Source: Psychrobacillus antarcticus (lineage in GTDB: Bacteria; Bacillota; Bacilli; Bacillales_A; Planococcaceae). Taken from it: 64,000 nt of DNA. Below, piece after piece: positions 8,059 to 16,613 of the stretch. The translations under genes and the position numbers were made by a program. The notes beneath the pieces were generated by a model that worked only from the letters and a program-made list of their open reading frames with translations, was not told where the DNA came from and searched no databases. Where the stretch lies: positions 1-64,000 of the forward strand of contig NZ_JAIZDB010000013.1 of assembly GCF_029533155.1 (NCBI RefSeq). The letters are read 5' to 3'. Numbering within the stretch: the first letter of the stretch is position 1; the number at the start of each line of letters is the position of its first letter.

Positions 8059-8577
8059 TTACTGTTTTTCATTTTTTGGTGCAAGTACTAAAAACATACT
8101 ACGGCCATCCATCTTCGGTTTTGACTCGACAGTGGATACTTCCAAACAAGCTTCTGCAAATCTATCTAAAACACGTTGTCCAATCTCTTTATGAGTAATG
8201 GCACGACCTTTAAAACGGATAGATGCTTTCACTTTATCTCCTTTTTCAAGGAACTTAATCGCGTTTTTCAATTTCGTTTGGAAATCATGCTCATCTATTG
8301 TCGGGCTCAAGCGAACCTCTTTCAATATGATGATTTTTTGATTTTTACGAACTTCACGATCTTTCTTTTGCTGCTCAAATTTGAATTTACCATAGTCCAT
8401 GATACGAGCGACCGGCGGCTTGGCTTGAGGAGCTACAAGGACAAGATCCAAATTTACACGACCGGCGATTTCAAGTGCTTCGTTACGTGTTTTTAATCCT
8501 AATTGATCGCCATTCTGATCAATAACTCGTAGTTCGCGTGCTCGAATGCCATCGTTTACATACATGTCTTTGCTAAT
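8059..8577 (-). CDS. infC: Translation initiation factor IF-3 with ATT start
   Basis: 172 residues, covering the IF3 N-domain ([13 protein letters not shown]...), the linker ([15 protein letters not shown]) and the C-domain ([13 protein letters not shown]...[12 protein letters not shown]). It binds the 30S subunit, prevents premature 70S formation and proofreads the start codon. The start is the ATT at 8577: translation from there gives M-SKDM, matching B. subtilis IF3, and GGAGG (8587-8591) is 9 bases upstream. No ATG or GTG fits that site; the in-frame ATG four codons further in is too far from the Shine-Dalgarno. The rare start is known for infC and allows autocontrol by IF3. First gene of infC-rpmI-rplT. 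Confidence 0.96.
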   Translation of the reverse strand: MSKDMYVNDGIRARELRVIDQNGDQLGLKTRNEALEIAGRVNLDLVLVAPQAKPPVARIMDYGKFKFEQQKKDREVRKNQKIIILKEVRLSPTIDEHDFQTKLKNAIKFLEKGDKVKASIRFKGRAITHKEIGQRVLDRFAEACLEVSTVESKPKMDGRSMFLVLAPKNEKQ

Positions 8578-8663
8578 AATGATCCACCTCCAAATAGTGT
8601 CGCGAATACATGGTTTGGGCATAATTTTCGTTGAAACGAATAAGTTACGCCGTTTTAGATCCA

Positions 8664-8830
8664 TAAAAAAAGCAGACAGACATATAATATATGTCTGCCC
8701 GCTGTATGAGTACATGTAGGATTACATGTTACAGTCGATCTTGTGCTTACCAGTCAACAACACTTGTAGGTGTCAAACAGGTGAGAAGCGGGCAGCCTCT
8801 TCTTATACCGCAAACTTGTATTCAATAACC
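8664..8830 (-). ncRNA. L20 leader (autoregulatory attenuator of infC-rpmI-rplT)
   Basis: Between the promoter and infC lies a leader with an intrinsic terminator: stem 8677-8685 with 8689-8697, then eight T (8664-8671). An 8-base segment at 8788-8795 is perfectly complementary to 8695-8702, which covers part of the terminator arm. This gives the alternative long-range pairing expected of the L20 leader, where L20 binding favours termination. The family assignment rests on position plus this pairing. Confidence 0.88.
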
Positions 8831-8836
8831 TAAATA

Positions 8837-8865
8837 ACTATAGCATGTTGGAAAAGTCATGTCAA
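8837..8865 (-). promoter_or_regulatory. Promoter of the infC operon (sigma-A type)
   Basis: TTGACA at 8865-8860 and TATAGT at 8842-8837 with a 17-base spacer. Transcription would start near 8830, immediately after the thrS coding end at 8878. Confidence 0.85.
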
Positions 8866-8877
8866 CTACCAAATCTA

Positions 8878-10803
8878 TTAATGTGCTACTTCTTCTTTCA
8901 AACGTTCTAAGAACTCAGCAAAAGGAATGCTTTCTGATTTTTGTTCTCCGTATTTACGAACGTTTACATTACCTGCTTCTAGCTCTTTATCTCCTAGTAC
9001 AAGCATATACGGAATTTTTTGCATTTGTGCTTCTCGAATCTTATAACCTAACTTCTCTTCGCGGTCGTCCATTTCCACTCGGAAATCAGCGGCTACTAAT
9101 TGCTCTTCTATTTGTTTAGCAAATTCAAAATGTGCTTCATTGGAAACTGGAATGATTTCCACTTGAACAGGAGCTAACCAAGTTGGGAATGCACCTTTAT
9201 ACTCTTCGATCAAGAATGCTACAAAGCGCTCCATTGTCGAAACTACTCCCCGGTGGATAACAACTGGTCGATGCTGCTTACCATCTTCCCCAACATAATT
9301 TAAATCAAAACGTTCTGGCAATAAGAAGTCTAGTTGAACAGTAGATAAAGTTTCTTCTTTACCAATTGCTGTTTTCACTTGAACGTCTAATTTTGGACCG
9401 TAGAATGCTGCTTCATCTTCCGCTTCGAAGTAATCTAAACCAAGCTCGTCCATCGCTTCTTTTAGCATACTTTGTGCTTTTTCCCACATTTCATCGTTAT
9501 CAAAATACTTCTCTTTGTTTAGAGGGTCACGATAAGAAAGACGGAATGTATAATCTTCTAGGTTGAAGTCTTTATAAACTGAAATGATTAATTCCACAAC
9601 TTTTTGGAATTCAGATTTGATTTGGTCTGGACGGACAAATAAATGCGCATCATTCAAAGTCATTCCTCGCACACGCTGTAATCCCGATACTGCACCTGAC
9701 ATCTCATAACGATGCATAGTACCTAACTCGGCAATGCGTAGCGGCAGGTTTCTGTATGAATGCATCCCACTTTTGAAGACCATCATATGATGAGGACAGT
9801 TCATCGGGCGTAGCACTAATGTTTCATTGTCCATTACCATCGGTGGGAACATAGAATCTTGATAATGATCCCAGTGACCTGATGTTTCGTAAAGCTCTTT
9901 TGAACCTAATACTGGTGTATATACATGTTTATAGCCAAGTTTAAGCTCTTTATCTACAATATAACGCTCGATAACACGACGGATTGTTGCCCCATTCGGT
10001 AACCATAGCGGTAAACCTTGCCCTACTTTTATGGAAGTTGTAAATAATTCTAGCTCTTTCCCAATTTTACGGTGATCGCGTTCCTTCGCTTCTTCGAGCA
10101 TATTTAAATGATGTGTAAGTTCATCTTTTTTAAAGAATGCAGTACCGTAAATACGTTGTAGCATCTTATTATCACTATTTCCACGCCAGTATGCACCAGC
10201 GATACTTAATAGCTTGAACTCCTTAAGCTTGCCTGTAGAGGGAACATGTACACCGCGACAAAGGTCAAAGAAATCCCCTTGCTCATAAATAGAAACTTGT
10301 TCTCCTTCAGGAATTGCTTCCAATAGTTCTACTTTGTACTCATCTTCTTTAAATTTATCAAAAGCAACTTGACGTGAAACATCATGACGAATAATTTCCA
10401 TATTTTCATTAATAATTTTTTTCATTTCTTTTTCTATTAATGGTAAGTCTTCTGCCGTGATAGGTTCCGGTGAATCAATATCGTAGTAAAAACCATTTTC
10501 GATAACTGGACCAATACCTAATTTTACATCTTTGAATAGACGTTTAATTGCTTGCGCGAGTAAATGCGCTGAGCTATGGCGTAAGATTTCTAGTGCTTCG
10601 TCAGATTCCGGTGTAATGATTGCGATATCCCCATCCTCTGTGATTGGTGTTTTAAGATCGATTAATACTCCACTTAGTTTTCCCGCAAGTGCTTTTTTAC
10701 GTAATCCAGGACTGATCGATTGAGCTATTTCTTCTGTAGTTGTCGATACAGGGAATTCCTTCACTGCTCCATCTGGAAATTTCAATTTAATAATTTCTGC
10801 CAT
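8878..10803 (-). CDS. thrS: Threonyl-tRNA synthetase
   Basis: 641 residues, class II synthetase that charges tRNA-Thr. It has an N-terminal TGS domain ([14 protein letters not shown]), an editing domain with [10 protein letters not shown] and the later [10 protein letters not shown], then the catalytic core with [10 protein letters not shown] (zinc/ATP site), motif 2 and motif 3 ([14 protein letters not shown]), and an anticodon-binding domain ([10 protein letters not shown]...). I start at the ATG at 10803 (MAEIIKLKF) with AAAGGAG upstream; the longer frame runs into the T-box terminator. Expression is controlled by the T-box leader at 10842-11116. Confidence 0.98.
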   Translation of the reverse strand: MAEIIKLKFPDGAVKEFPVSTTTEEIAQSISPGLRKKALAGKLSGVLIDLKTPITEDGDIAIITPESDEALEILRHSSAHLLAQAIKRLFKDVKLGIGPVIENGFYYDIDSPEPITAEDLPLIEKEMKKIINENMEIIRHDVSRQVAFDKFKEDEYKVELLEAIPEGEQVSIYEQGDFFDLCRGVHVPSTGKLKEFKLLSIAGAYWRGNSDNKMLQRIYGTAFFKKDELTHHLNMLEEAKERDHRKIGKELELFTTSIKVGQGLPLWLPNGATIRRVIERYIVDKELKLGYKHVYTPVLGSKELYETSGHWDHYQDSMFPPMVMDNETLVLRPMNCPHHMMVFKSGMHSYRNLPLRIAELGTMHRYEMSGAVSGLQRVRGMTLNDAHLFVRPDQIKSEFQKVVELIISVYKDFNLEDYTFRLSYRDPLNKEKYFDNDEMWEKAQSMLKEAMDELGLDYFEAEDEAAFYGPKLDVQVKTAIGKEETLSTVQLDFLLPERFDLNYVGEDGKQHRPVVIHRGVVSTMERFVAFLIEEYKGAFPTWLAPVQVEIIPVSNEAHFEFAKQIEEQLVAADFRVEMDDREEKLGYKIREAQMQKIPYMLVLGDKELEAGNVNVRKYGEQKSESIPFAEFLERLKEEVAH

Positions 10804-10841
10804 TTTGAACACTCCTTTTATTTTAAATAAGTGAAAACAAT

Positions 10842-11116
10842 AAAAAACCCCATCCCTAAAAGGGACGAGGTTCAAGTCGTGGTTCCACCCTTCTTCTGTC
10901 TATCCATTACTGAAAGTAATGATAAATGAAATAGACGAAGCTCTGCATCGGCTAACGGGCCGGTGACCGGTAATTGCTAGATGAATTCACAATTACTGCT
11001 CCGAGGTGGTAAATCGATTTTCGTTACTTAAGAAGCTTACAGCCAAGGCTTCTCTCTCTTGAAAGTCGTACAAACTGATTGTCGTCCTCTTCTTCGCATT
11101 TACTTATTCTTATGAA
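10842..11116 (-). promoter_or_regulatory. T-box leader of thrS
   Basis: Contains the T-box core GGTGGAACCACG (10878-10889) that pairs with the uncharged tRNA acceptor end, followed by a terminator hairpin (10848-10857 with 10861-10870) and a run of six T. Upstream are stem I-like sequences with an AGAGAG tract. ACC triplets near 11005-11010 are candidate threonine specifiers, which I cannot place exactly without folding. Uncharged tRNA-Thr should promote read-through. Confidence 0.92.
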
Positions 11117-11120
11117 AATG

Positions 11121-11149
11121 ATTATACGCCACTGAAAAATCAATTGCAA
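11121..11149 (-). promoter_or_regulatory. Promoter of thrS T-box transcript
   Basis: TTGCAA at 11149-11144 and a perfect TATAAT at 11126-11121 with a 17-base spacer, just upstream of the T-box leader. Confidence 0.75.
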
Positions 11150-11189
11150 GATGAAACCCACTTTAACCTCGCTATTTTTCTCTTATTCT

Positions 11190-12128
11190 TTAACTTTCTC
11201 TCCAGTTTTTACCTTGAAGCGAAATAGGTGTCGTTAGTGTTCGGATTCGTTCCATGATCCGACCAGCTTTTACTACTTCCTTTTCCCCACGCTGTGTGAA
11301 AGACAAGTGATGCTGCAACTCTTCGTAGTTAAAATTGGAAGTCATAAAAGTTGGTAGTTGTTCAGACATCCGATAATGTAAAATTGTCCCTAAAATTTCA
11401 TCGCGAGTCCAACTGGACATTATTTCTGCTCCTATGTCATCTAACATTAAAACCGGAGCACGTTTCACAAATTCAATCTTCTCAGCAAGTGTATGATCTT
11501 GAATTGCTTGTTTCATTTCTCTTAAAAATTCAGGTACATAAACAACTACCGAATGAATATGTCTAGCGGCTAATTCATTTGCAAGAGCACCTAGCAAAAA
11601 GGACTTACCTACACCAAACTTGCCGTAGATATATAAGCCTTTTGAAGGAAGCACATTTGTAAGCTCCCATTCGTTAAGAAAGTCTTTAGCAGCACGGACC
11701 GCAACAACCCTACTGCCATCCTCTAAATCAACTCCGGCAAGAGTTGCTTCCATTACCTCTTTAGGCATATGCATACTGTCAATCATAGAAATAACTTTCT
11801 TGCGTTCGTCTTCAATAACCCCTCGTTTACAACGAATAAAATCATTATCTATCAAATTTCGATCAAGGACTAGTTTAGGTTCATATCCCTTCATGTAATT
11901 CTGACATTGACCTAGCGTTGGGCAACCAACACAATCATGAGACTGAGAGATAAACTCATATAACTTACTCAAACTACGGTCGACAATATCTTTATTAATT
12001 TCTGAGGCGTTTTCCTCTAAAAACTTCTGCACTCTAGTGTTTTCCAAAACTTCCTTTTTCATATCACTTAGTCTTGTAGTAAATTCAGGTGTTATAACTC
12101 TTTTTAAGGTTTCATTAATACGTTCCAT
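11190..12128 (-). CDS. dnaI: Primosomal protein DnaI (helicase loader)
   Basis: 312 residues. AAA+ ATPase that loads the replicative helicase onto oriC and restarting forks. The N-terminal helicase-binding part has a cysteine cluster (CVGCPTLGQC plus a later CKRG, zinc). The AAA+ part shows Walker A GKFGVGKS, Walker B VLMLDDIGAE, and a sensor region FMTSNFNYEEL. The ATG at 12128 has AGGTGG 6 bases upstream; a GTG at 12137, directly abutting the dnaB stop, is an alternative that adds three residues. It follows dnaB with almost no gap, so the two are translationally coupled. Confidence 0.95.
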   Translation of the reverse strand: MERINETLKRVITPEFTTRLSDMKKEVLENTRVQKFLEENASEINKDIVDRSLSKLYEFISQSHDCVGCPTLGQCQNYMKGYEPKLVLDRNLIDNDFIRCKRGVIEDERKKVISMIDSMHMPKEVMEATLAGVDLEDGSRVVAVRAAKDFLNEWELTNVLPSKGLYIYGKFGVGKSFLLGALANELAARHIHSVVVYVPEFLREMKQAIQDHTLAEKIEFVKRAPVLMLDDIGAEIMSSWTRDEILGTILHYRMSEQLPTFMTSNFNYEELQHHLSFTQRGEKEVVKAGRIMERIRTLTTPISLQGKNWRES

Positions 12129-12137
12129 TTTTTCCAC

Positions 12138-13499
12138 CTACCTTTTCAACATGCCTAGCTCTGCTAATAACTTTTGACGTTCTTCATCGATATTTTGAAT
12201 TCCATTTGTACTTGTACCAGTAGATTTCTTCGTTTCTCCATCTTTCTTATAAAACCAATCAGGCACTTTTTCCTCACGTGTTGGTTTTTTCGTATACGTT
12301 TTTTGTGGAGAACCTTCATTTTTCCATTTTACATACTGTTCATGTTCATTTCTAGCTAAATCCATCGCTTCTTTGGCTGTTTTGACATCTTTCCTCATCC
12401 AGTGAGAAGCGATTTTCTCTGCATAATTTTTCGTCAGTTTCATGTCTGTCCGTAGTAACACGTATTGCAATAAAACATTAACGACTCCAATTGGCATTTT
12501 AAAATGAGTGACAAAATGGTTAGCTAACTGAACATCTGCGAGAATCGGCTCTTTTCCATTTGCAATATCCTTCAGAACAGATATTGGAGGAGTTGTTTCT
12601 AAATAATGGATTAGCTCACCTTCCTTCGTTAAAGGTACGGTAGGTTCTATAGGAACAGCTTTCTTTTCAAACTTCTCTATTACAGGGGCAACTTTAGAAA
12701 CAGTGAGCTTGTAATAATCTGAGCATGCTTTTTTTAATCTTGATTCTGATAAATGCAAATCGTCATCTAACGCTAGAATAACTACTTTTTGCATTTCCAC
12801 AGGACTTAAGTTATATAAAAAAGCGAGTTTTGCAATTACCTCTTTCGCTTCTATTGTCATCGCGGATTTAGGCACTAATTGTTCCGAAAGGCCTTCTTGA
12901 AGTAATGAAAAATCAAATTCATCATAATAAAAAGGTACAGAAGATTTTCTTTCCTTGGATACGAAAGTTTCATCGAAAGAAACAGTATTATTCATTTTAG
13001 TTGAAGGTTTAAATACATCGATAAAAGTTCTAGAGATATCTTTGAAGCCATCATTCCAATTGGAATTTTGAATAAACCGTTTACGTAATTGTTTAAACGC
13101 ATTTTCTCCTACTTTATTGAGCAAAAACATAGAAAGTAAAGGATCTTTTAAGAACGACTCTGCATCTAATGGTGCTTCAAGCTCATAATGAAATATACTT
13201 CCTTCATCCATCGTCTTTTTCCATGTACGTAGGAGACCGATTGCCTCTAAAGCTAGACGAGCTTGAAAAATTTTACCGATCGGCATGCCGAGAACATTCA
13301 TCAATTGGTAATGAGCCCATCGCTCACTGTTATTTTGTTCTCCATCTGCCCAAAGTGTTAAATACAAGCTTATGCTTTCTGCTCCAACCAACGGCTGATA
13401 AAACAAAGTTAACAATTGCCGATCATAATCTGATAAAGAATATGGTAAGCGAATCATATACAAATCTGCTGGCTGTAGCTCTTTATATAACATCGACAA
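12138..13499 (-). CDS. dnaB: Replication initiation and membrane attachment protein DnaB
   Basis: 453 residues, the Gram-positive DnaB helicase-loading protein (not the helicase) that acts with DnaD and DnaI in primosome assembly. N-terminal winged-helix-like domain (YDRQLLTLFYQPLVGAESISLYLTLW), central region, and C-terminal DnaD-like DDBH2 domain ending in WFYKKDG. The TTG at 13499 follows AAGGAG by 11 bases and gives an N-terminus of the same length as B. subtilis DnaB; the ATG two codons in is less well spaced. Operon order nrdR-dnaB-dnaI is conserved. Confidence 0.94.
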   Translation of the reverse strand: MSMLYKELQPADLYMIRLPYSLSDYDRQLLTLFYQPLVGAESISLYLTLWADGEQNNSERWAHYQLMNVLGMPIGKIFQARLALEAIGLLRTWKKTMDEGSIFHYELEAPLDAESFLKDPLLSMFLLNKVGENAFKQLRKRFIQNSNWNDGFKDISRTFIDVFKPSTKMNNTVSFDETFVSKERKSSVPFYYDEFDFSLLQEGLSEQLVPKSAMTIEAKEVIAKLAFLYNLSPVEMQKVVILALDDDLHLSESRLKKACSDYYKLTVSKVAPVIEKFEKKAVPIEPTVPLTKEGELIHYLETTPPISVLKDIANGKEPILADVQLANHFVTHFKMPIGVVNVLLQYVLLRTDMKLTKNYAEKIASHWMRKDVKTAKEAMDLARNEHEQYVKWKNEGSPQKTYTKKPTREEKVPDWFYKKDGETKKSTGTSTNGIQNIDEERQKLLAELGMLKR

Positions 13500-13537
13500 T
13501 TGTATCTACTCTCCTTAGATTTTGTAAAATATAGTAT

Positions 13538-14002
13538 TCATAACGATGGATTTTTCTTTAGAATTTCTTTTAATTCATCGATAAAAACATTTATATCTTT
13601 AAATTGGCGATAGACAGAAGCAAAGCGAACGTAAGCAACTTCATCTACTTCTGCTAGCTTATCCATAACGATCTCACCAACTTCTTGTGATTTCACTTCT
13701 GCATTACCCATTCTTCGTAATTCTTTTTCAATAGAGAAAACAATATTTTCTAATTGATCTAACGCAACTGGTCTCTTTTCACAAGCACGAATCAGTCCAC
13801 GCAACACTTTTTCACGACTAAACTCTTCTCGAGAGCCGTCTTTTTTAACAACAATTAATGGAGTCTCTTCTACTTTTTCAAACGTAGTAAATCGAAACCC
13901 ACAATCTTCACATTCTCTTCTTCTTCTGATTGCCTTATTGTCATCCACAGGACGAGAATCGACAACTTTAGTGCCATTATATTGACAAGATGGGCATCTC
14001 AT
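13538..14002 (-). CDS. nrdR: Transcriptional repressor NrdR
   Basis: 154 residues. ATP/dATP-binding repressor of ribonucleotide reductase genes. N-terminal zinc ribbon with CPSC and CEDC (residues about 3-34) and the basic [18 protein letters not shown], then an ATP-cone domain ([19 protein letters not shown]...). The ATG at 14002 has an AGGAG-type site. It precedes dnaB, as in other Bacilli. NrdR boxes are not expected inside this window. Confidence 0.97.
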   Translation of the reverse strand: MRCPSCQYNGTKVVDSRPVDDNKAIRRRRECEDCGFRFTTFEKVEETPLIVVKKDGSREEFSREKVLRGLIRACEKRPVALDQLENIVFSIEKELRRMGNAEVKSQEVGEIVMDKLAEVDEVAYVRFASVYRQFKDINVFIDELKEILKKNPSL

Positions 14003-14070
14003 ATAGACCTCTCCTAATTCTTCACGGTAGTTTTATGTATCTATTATAACAATATTCTCGAGTAAAATCG

Positions 14071-14098
14071 AAAAAGCAGAGGAATCTCTTCCTCTGCT
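14071..14098 (-). terminator. Terminator of speD
   Basis: 10-bp perfect stem (14075-14084 with 14089-14098) with a 4-base loop, then five T on the minus strand, between the speD stop and nrdR. Confidence 0.85.
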
Positions 14099-14119
14099 CA
14101 CTCAGTCAGGTATAAATAA

Positions 14120-14503
14120 TTACGCTTGAACTGTCAATCGTGATGCAGGCTTCTTGATTGGTCCCATACCACGTGGCATTTCTAACGTTTCACGTATTCC
14201 AGCATTAAGAGCATCTGCAATATAGTTAGCTGCGATTGATGGATCTAAATCACCACATGTATACACATCAATGCTTGCGTAACCATGCTCTGGAAAGCTG
14301 TGAATTGTTAAATGCGATTCGGAAATAATAACGACTCCACTTACACCTTGTGGTGCAAATTTGTGAAATGCAACTTCTCTGACTTCTGCACCAGATTTTA
14401 GTGCAGCGTCAACAAATGTTTGCTCGATAAATTGCATATCGTTAAGCTTGTCGAAATCGCACTCCCATAGTTCTGCAATAATATGACGTCCCATTGTTTC
14501 CAA
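14120..14503 (-). CDS. speD: S-adenosylmethionine decarboxylase proenzyme
   Basis: 127 residues. Makes decarboxylated SAM, the aminopropyl donor for spermidine. The proenzyme cleaves itself at the Glu-Ser bond of SESHLTIHS; the new N-terminal Ser becomes the pyruvoyl cofactor. [18 protein letters not shown] carries the conserved catalytic His and Cys. The TTG at 14503 is chosen because GGGGG lies 9 bases upstream and the product METMGRH matches B. subtilis SpeD; the ATG three codons in is 18 bases away. It has its own promoter (14658-14630) and a structured leader that can mask this ribosome-binding site (14504-14600). Confidence 0.96.
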   Translation of the reverse strand: METMGRHIIAELWECDFDKLNDMQFIEQTFVDAALKSGAEVREVAFHKFAPQGVSGVVIISESHLTIHSFPEHGYASIDVYTCGDLDPSIAANYIADALNAGIRETLEMPRGMGPIKKPASRLTVQA

Positions 14504-14625
14504 TGTGAGTTTCCCCCTTTGATAAGTTTATTTTTAACCTCAAAGTTGACTACCACGGGGGAAAGTTAGTCCAAAGAGGTCCTAACCCTTTAAGTAGTCG
14601 GTGCGACAAGTAAAAGTAACACGAT
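14504..14625 (-). promoter_or_regulatory. Structured 5' leader of speD with anti-Shine-Dalgarno segment
   Basis: In the transcript, GACTAC (14599-14594) pairs with GTAGTC (14553-14548), enclosing an inner stem GTTAG (14587-14583) with CTAAC (14569-14565). Just 3' of the inner stem, TTTCCCCC (14564-14557) is an exact 8-base complement of the speD Shine-Dalgarno GGGGGAAA (14517-14510). The two folds compete for the same region, so this could be a translational switch. The ligand is unknown; the assignment is my inference from complementarity. Confidence 0.5.
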
Positions 14626-14629
14626 TCTC

Positions 14630-14658
14630 ATTATATGTTGTTTTAAAGAATTATGCAA
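14630..14658 (-). promoter_or_regulatory. Promoter of speD
   Basis: TTGCAT at 14658-14653 and a perfect TATAAT at 14635-14630 with a 17-base spacer, placed just after the gapB terminator and about 130 bp before the speD start. Confidence 0.7.
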
Positions 14659-14660
14659 GA

Positions 14661-14698
14661 TATAATAAATCCTCTTTCTAATAATTAGAAAGAGGATT
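14661..14698 (-). terminator. Terminator of gapB
   Basis: 14-bp perfect stem (14668-14681 with 14685-14698) with a 3-base loop. The following tract on the minus strand is only moderately T-rich, so some read-through into speD is possible. Confidence 0.75.
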
Positions 14699-14704
14699 GG
14701 AGTC

Positions 14705-15709
14705 TTATAAGGATGAAGCTACTTTTTTAGTAAGATCTATTACTCTTGCAGAGTAACCCCACTCATTATCATACCAAGCAAGAACTTTTACTTTACGTCC
14801 CCCGATAACCATAGTGGTTAAACCATCTACTGTGGTAGATAGTGTAGTAGTGTTAAAGTCAATGGATACAAGCGGTTCCATTGTAATACCTAAAATGCCT
14901 TGCATCGAGCCTTCAGAAGCTTTAACAAAAGCCTCATTTACCTCTTCTGCAGTAACATTTGTTTGTAAATCTACTACTAAATCTACTAAAGAGACATTCG
15001 GAGTAGGCACACGTAATGCCATACCATGAATTTTTCCCTCAAGCTCTGGCAATACAAGTGAAAGTGCTTTAGCTGCTCCTGTTGAAGTAGGAATGATCGA
15101 TTGACCACAAGCACGTGCGCGTCGTAAATCTTTATGTGGATTGTCTAGATTATTTTGATCGTTTGTATATGCATGAACAGTAGTCATTAACCCATTTTCA
15201 ATACCAAATGTGTCATTTAATACTTTAACTACAGGTGCTAAGCAGTTTGTAGTACAGCTAGCATTTGAAATAATATGGTGAATCGATGAATCCAATATAT
15301 CATCGTTTACTCCCATTACAATTGTTGCATCTTCATTTTTTGCAGGAGCAGTTATAATTACCTTTTTGGCACCAGCTTCAATATGAGCTTTAGCTTTTTC
15401 ACCATCATTAAATTTACCAGTAGATTCAATAACAATATCCACTTTTAACTCTTTCCAGGGTAATTTCGCTGGATCTCTATCATCTACAATTTGTACACGC
15501 TGACCATTTACAATTAGTGCACTATCTTCTAGTGTAATATCCCCAGTGAAAGTACCGTGTGTAGAATCATATTTAATAAGATGTGCCAATGTCTCTAATG
15601 GGTATCTCGCATTAATCGCTACCACATTTATGTCCTCTTGTGCTATTGCTTGACGAAAAACCATACGTCCGATACGTCCAAAACCATTAATTGCAATTGA
15701 AACTGCCAT
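14705..15709 (-). CDS. gapB: Glyceraldehyde-3-phosphate dehydrogenase, gluconeogenic GapB type
   Basis: 334 residues. NAD(P)-binding INGFGRIGR at the N-terminus, catalytic SNASCTTNC (Cys at about 151) and the conserved His in the segment after it, C-terminal WYDNEWGYSARV. GapB in Bacilli works in the gluconeogenic direction and prefers NADP; calling GapB rather than glycolytic GapA rests on the neighbourhood (speD-gapB as in B. subtilis) and on the N-terminal sequence. A good AGGAGG precedes the ATG. A weak promoter (TTGTGT 15773-15768, TATAAA 15751-15746, spacer 16) lies upstream. Confidence 0.92.
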   Translation of the reverse strand: MAVSIAINGFGRIGRMVFRQAIAQEDINVVAINARYPLETLAHLIKYDSTHGTFTGDITLEDSALIVNGQRVQIVDDRDPAKLPWKELKVDIVIESTGKFNDGEKAKAHIEAGAKKVIITAPAKNEDATIVMGVNDDILDSSIHHIISNASCTTNCLAPVVKVLNDTFGIENGLMTTVHAYTNDQNNLDNPHKDLRRARACGQSIIPTSTGAAKALSLVLPELEGKIHGMALRVPTPNVSLVDLVVDLQTNVTAEEVNEAFVKASEGSMQGILGITMEPLVSIDFNTTTLSTTVDGLTTMVIGGRKVKVLAWYDNEWGYSARVIDLTKKVASSL

Positions 15710-15942
15710 ATGAAAAGTCCTCCTGTAACTATGTGATACTTATTGTTTATAACCTTGAATTAGTATAACACAATTTATTCATTGTGTAGCCCCAAATATG
15801 CAGAATGATAAAATCAGTATTTTCAAACATTTCATTACTCGTTTCAGTAGCTATTCATTGGTAGTGATTTGGACAGATTCAATGTGCTAAATTATTCCCT
15901 ACTTTTTAAGAAAAAGCGGGTACATGCCCAGTACTTAAAGTT

Positions 15943-16562
15943 CAAGACCTGTTTCTATCGTTTTCGAAGGGCTTCAGACAGACGTTTTGCTATATTATTT
16001 CCGAGTGAATTTTTAGGGGTGCTGGTTGGTTGTGACCTTCGTCACAGCCAACCAGCACCCCTTTTTTCGGTAATCTTACAGCGTTTGTCCCGCATTAACG
16101 GGCAGTAGAAAAATGCCCGTTAAAGCCCGAATGGAACACTTACTACTTCTTTTAATTCCACTAAATAAAAGAAAATCTACTTTCTTTAGCTATCCACACA
16201 GAATAGTGGCCAAAATTCAACTGACGATTTTATCACTTTATCACTTTGACTACTCTTATCATCTAAGCGAGAAGCTATGCAACATCTCCTAGTTGAGTAC
16301 TACTCATTTAATTGATTGGAGTGTAAGGTGGCGACTCTAGTGGGAACAAGACGAGCTGAAAGCCCCGCAGGAACGTTTGAAAGGGACAAAGGCTAAGAGC
16401 GCCACCACGCGATCGCAACGCCTTCGTGACCAACATCCTGTTGGCCCGAAGAGATTGAAGCCGTGCCCACGGAAAGCGTCCACCTGAAAAGAAATCAGTA
16501 ATATTAATCATTCTTAAAAGTCCTGTAAAACCGGTGTTCATGCTGCATTTTTATATACTTTC
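15943..16562 (+). repeat. Composite dispersed element, copy 1: B1 (15943-16105), linker, A3 (16205-16562)
   Basis: B part: CCTGTTTCTATCGTTTTCGA, GAAGGGCTTCAGACAG, then a very strong hairpin (16015-16062) with T run and CGGTAATCTTA. Linker: ACACTTACTACTTC, ATTCCACTA, AAATCTAC. A part: CGATTTTATCAC, CTATGCAACAT, AGTTGAGTACTACTCATT, the GC-rich core from GGAGTGTAAGGTGGCGACTC to GGAAAGCGTCCACCTGAAA, then GAAATCAGTAATATTAATCA and CCTGTAAAACCGGTGTTCATG. The same order, inverted, occurs at 46145-46831. Module D lies at 16391-16446 in forward orientation. No coding potential is seen. Confidence 0.85.
16015..16067 (+). terminator. Strong terminator-like hairpin inside element B1
   Basis: 22-bp stem (16015-16036 with 16041-16062, one G-T pair), loop CTTC, followed by six T on the plus strand. 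It matches no plus-strand gene upstream (gapB runs the other way), so it belongs to the repeat. Confidence 0.85.
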
Positions 16563-16565
16563 TTT

Positions 16566-16602
16566 TAAAAAGAGTGGTCGCGACTAATGTCACGACCACT
16601 CT
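16566..16602 (-). terminator. Terminator of the polA-mutM-coaE operon
   Basis: Stem AGAGTGGTCG (16571-16580) with CGACCACTCT (16593-16602), followed on the minus strand by five T. It lies just after the coaE stop. Confidence 0.85.
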
Positions 16603-16613
16603 CACTATTTTCT

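Larger units (their letters stand above)
15710..16613. other. 900-bp gene-free region filled by a composite repeat
   Basis: Holds the gapB promoter region, a near-complete composite element (B-linker-A, 15943-16562) and the coaE-side terminator. The open frames here (15869-16108 plus, 16308-16541 minus) have no ribosome-binding site and are formed by the repeat, so no gene is called. Confidence 0.75.

Noticed and set aside
14589-14632. Possible leader peptide (MRIVLLLLVAPTT) upstream of speD
   Set aside because: Its ATG overlaps the -10 box, so it would be upstream of the transcript start, and it has no ribosome-binding site.
16308-16541. 77-codon minus-strand frame, and similar frames at 23012-23239, 23228-23431, 28583-28831 and 46158-46397
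   Set aside because: All lie inside element A cores; they are recurrent spurious ORFs made by the repeat and differ in frame and orientation.
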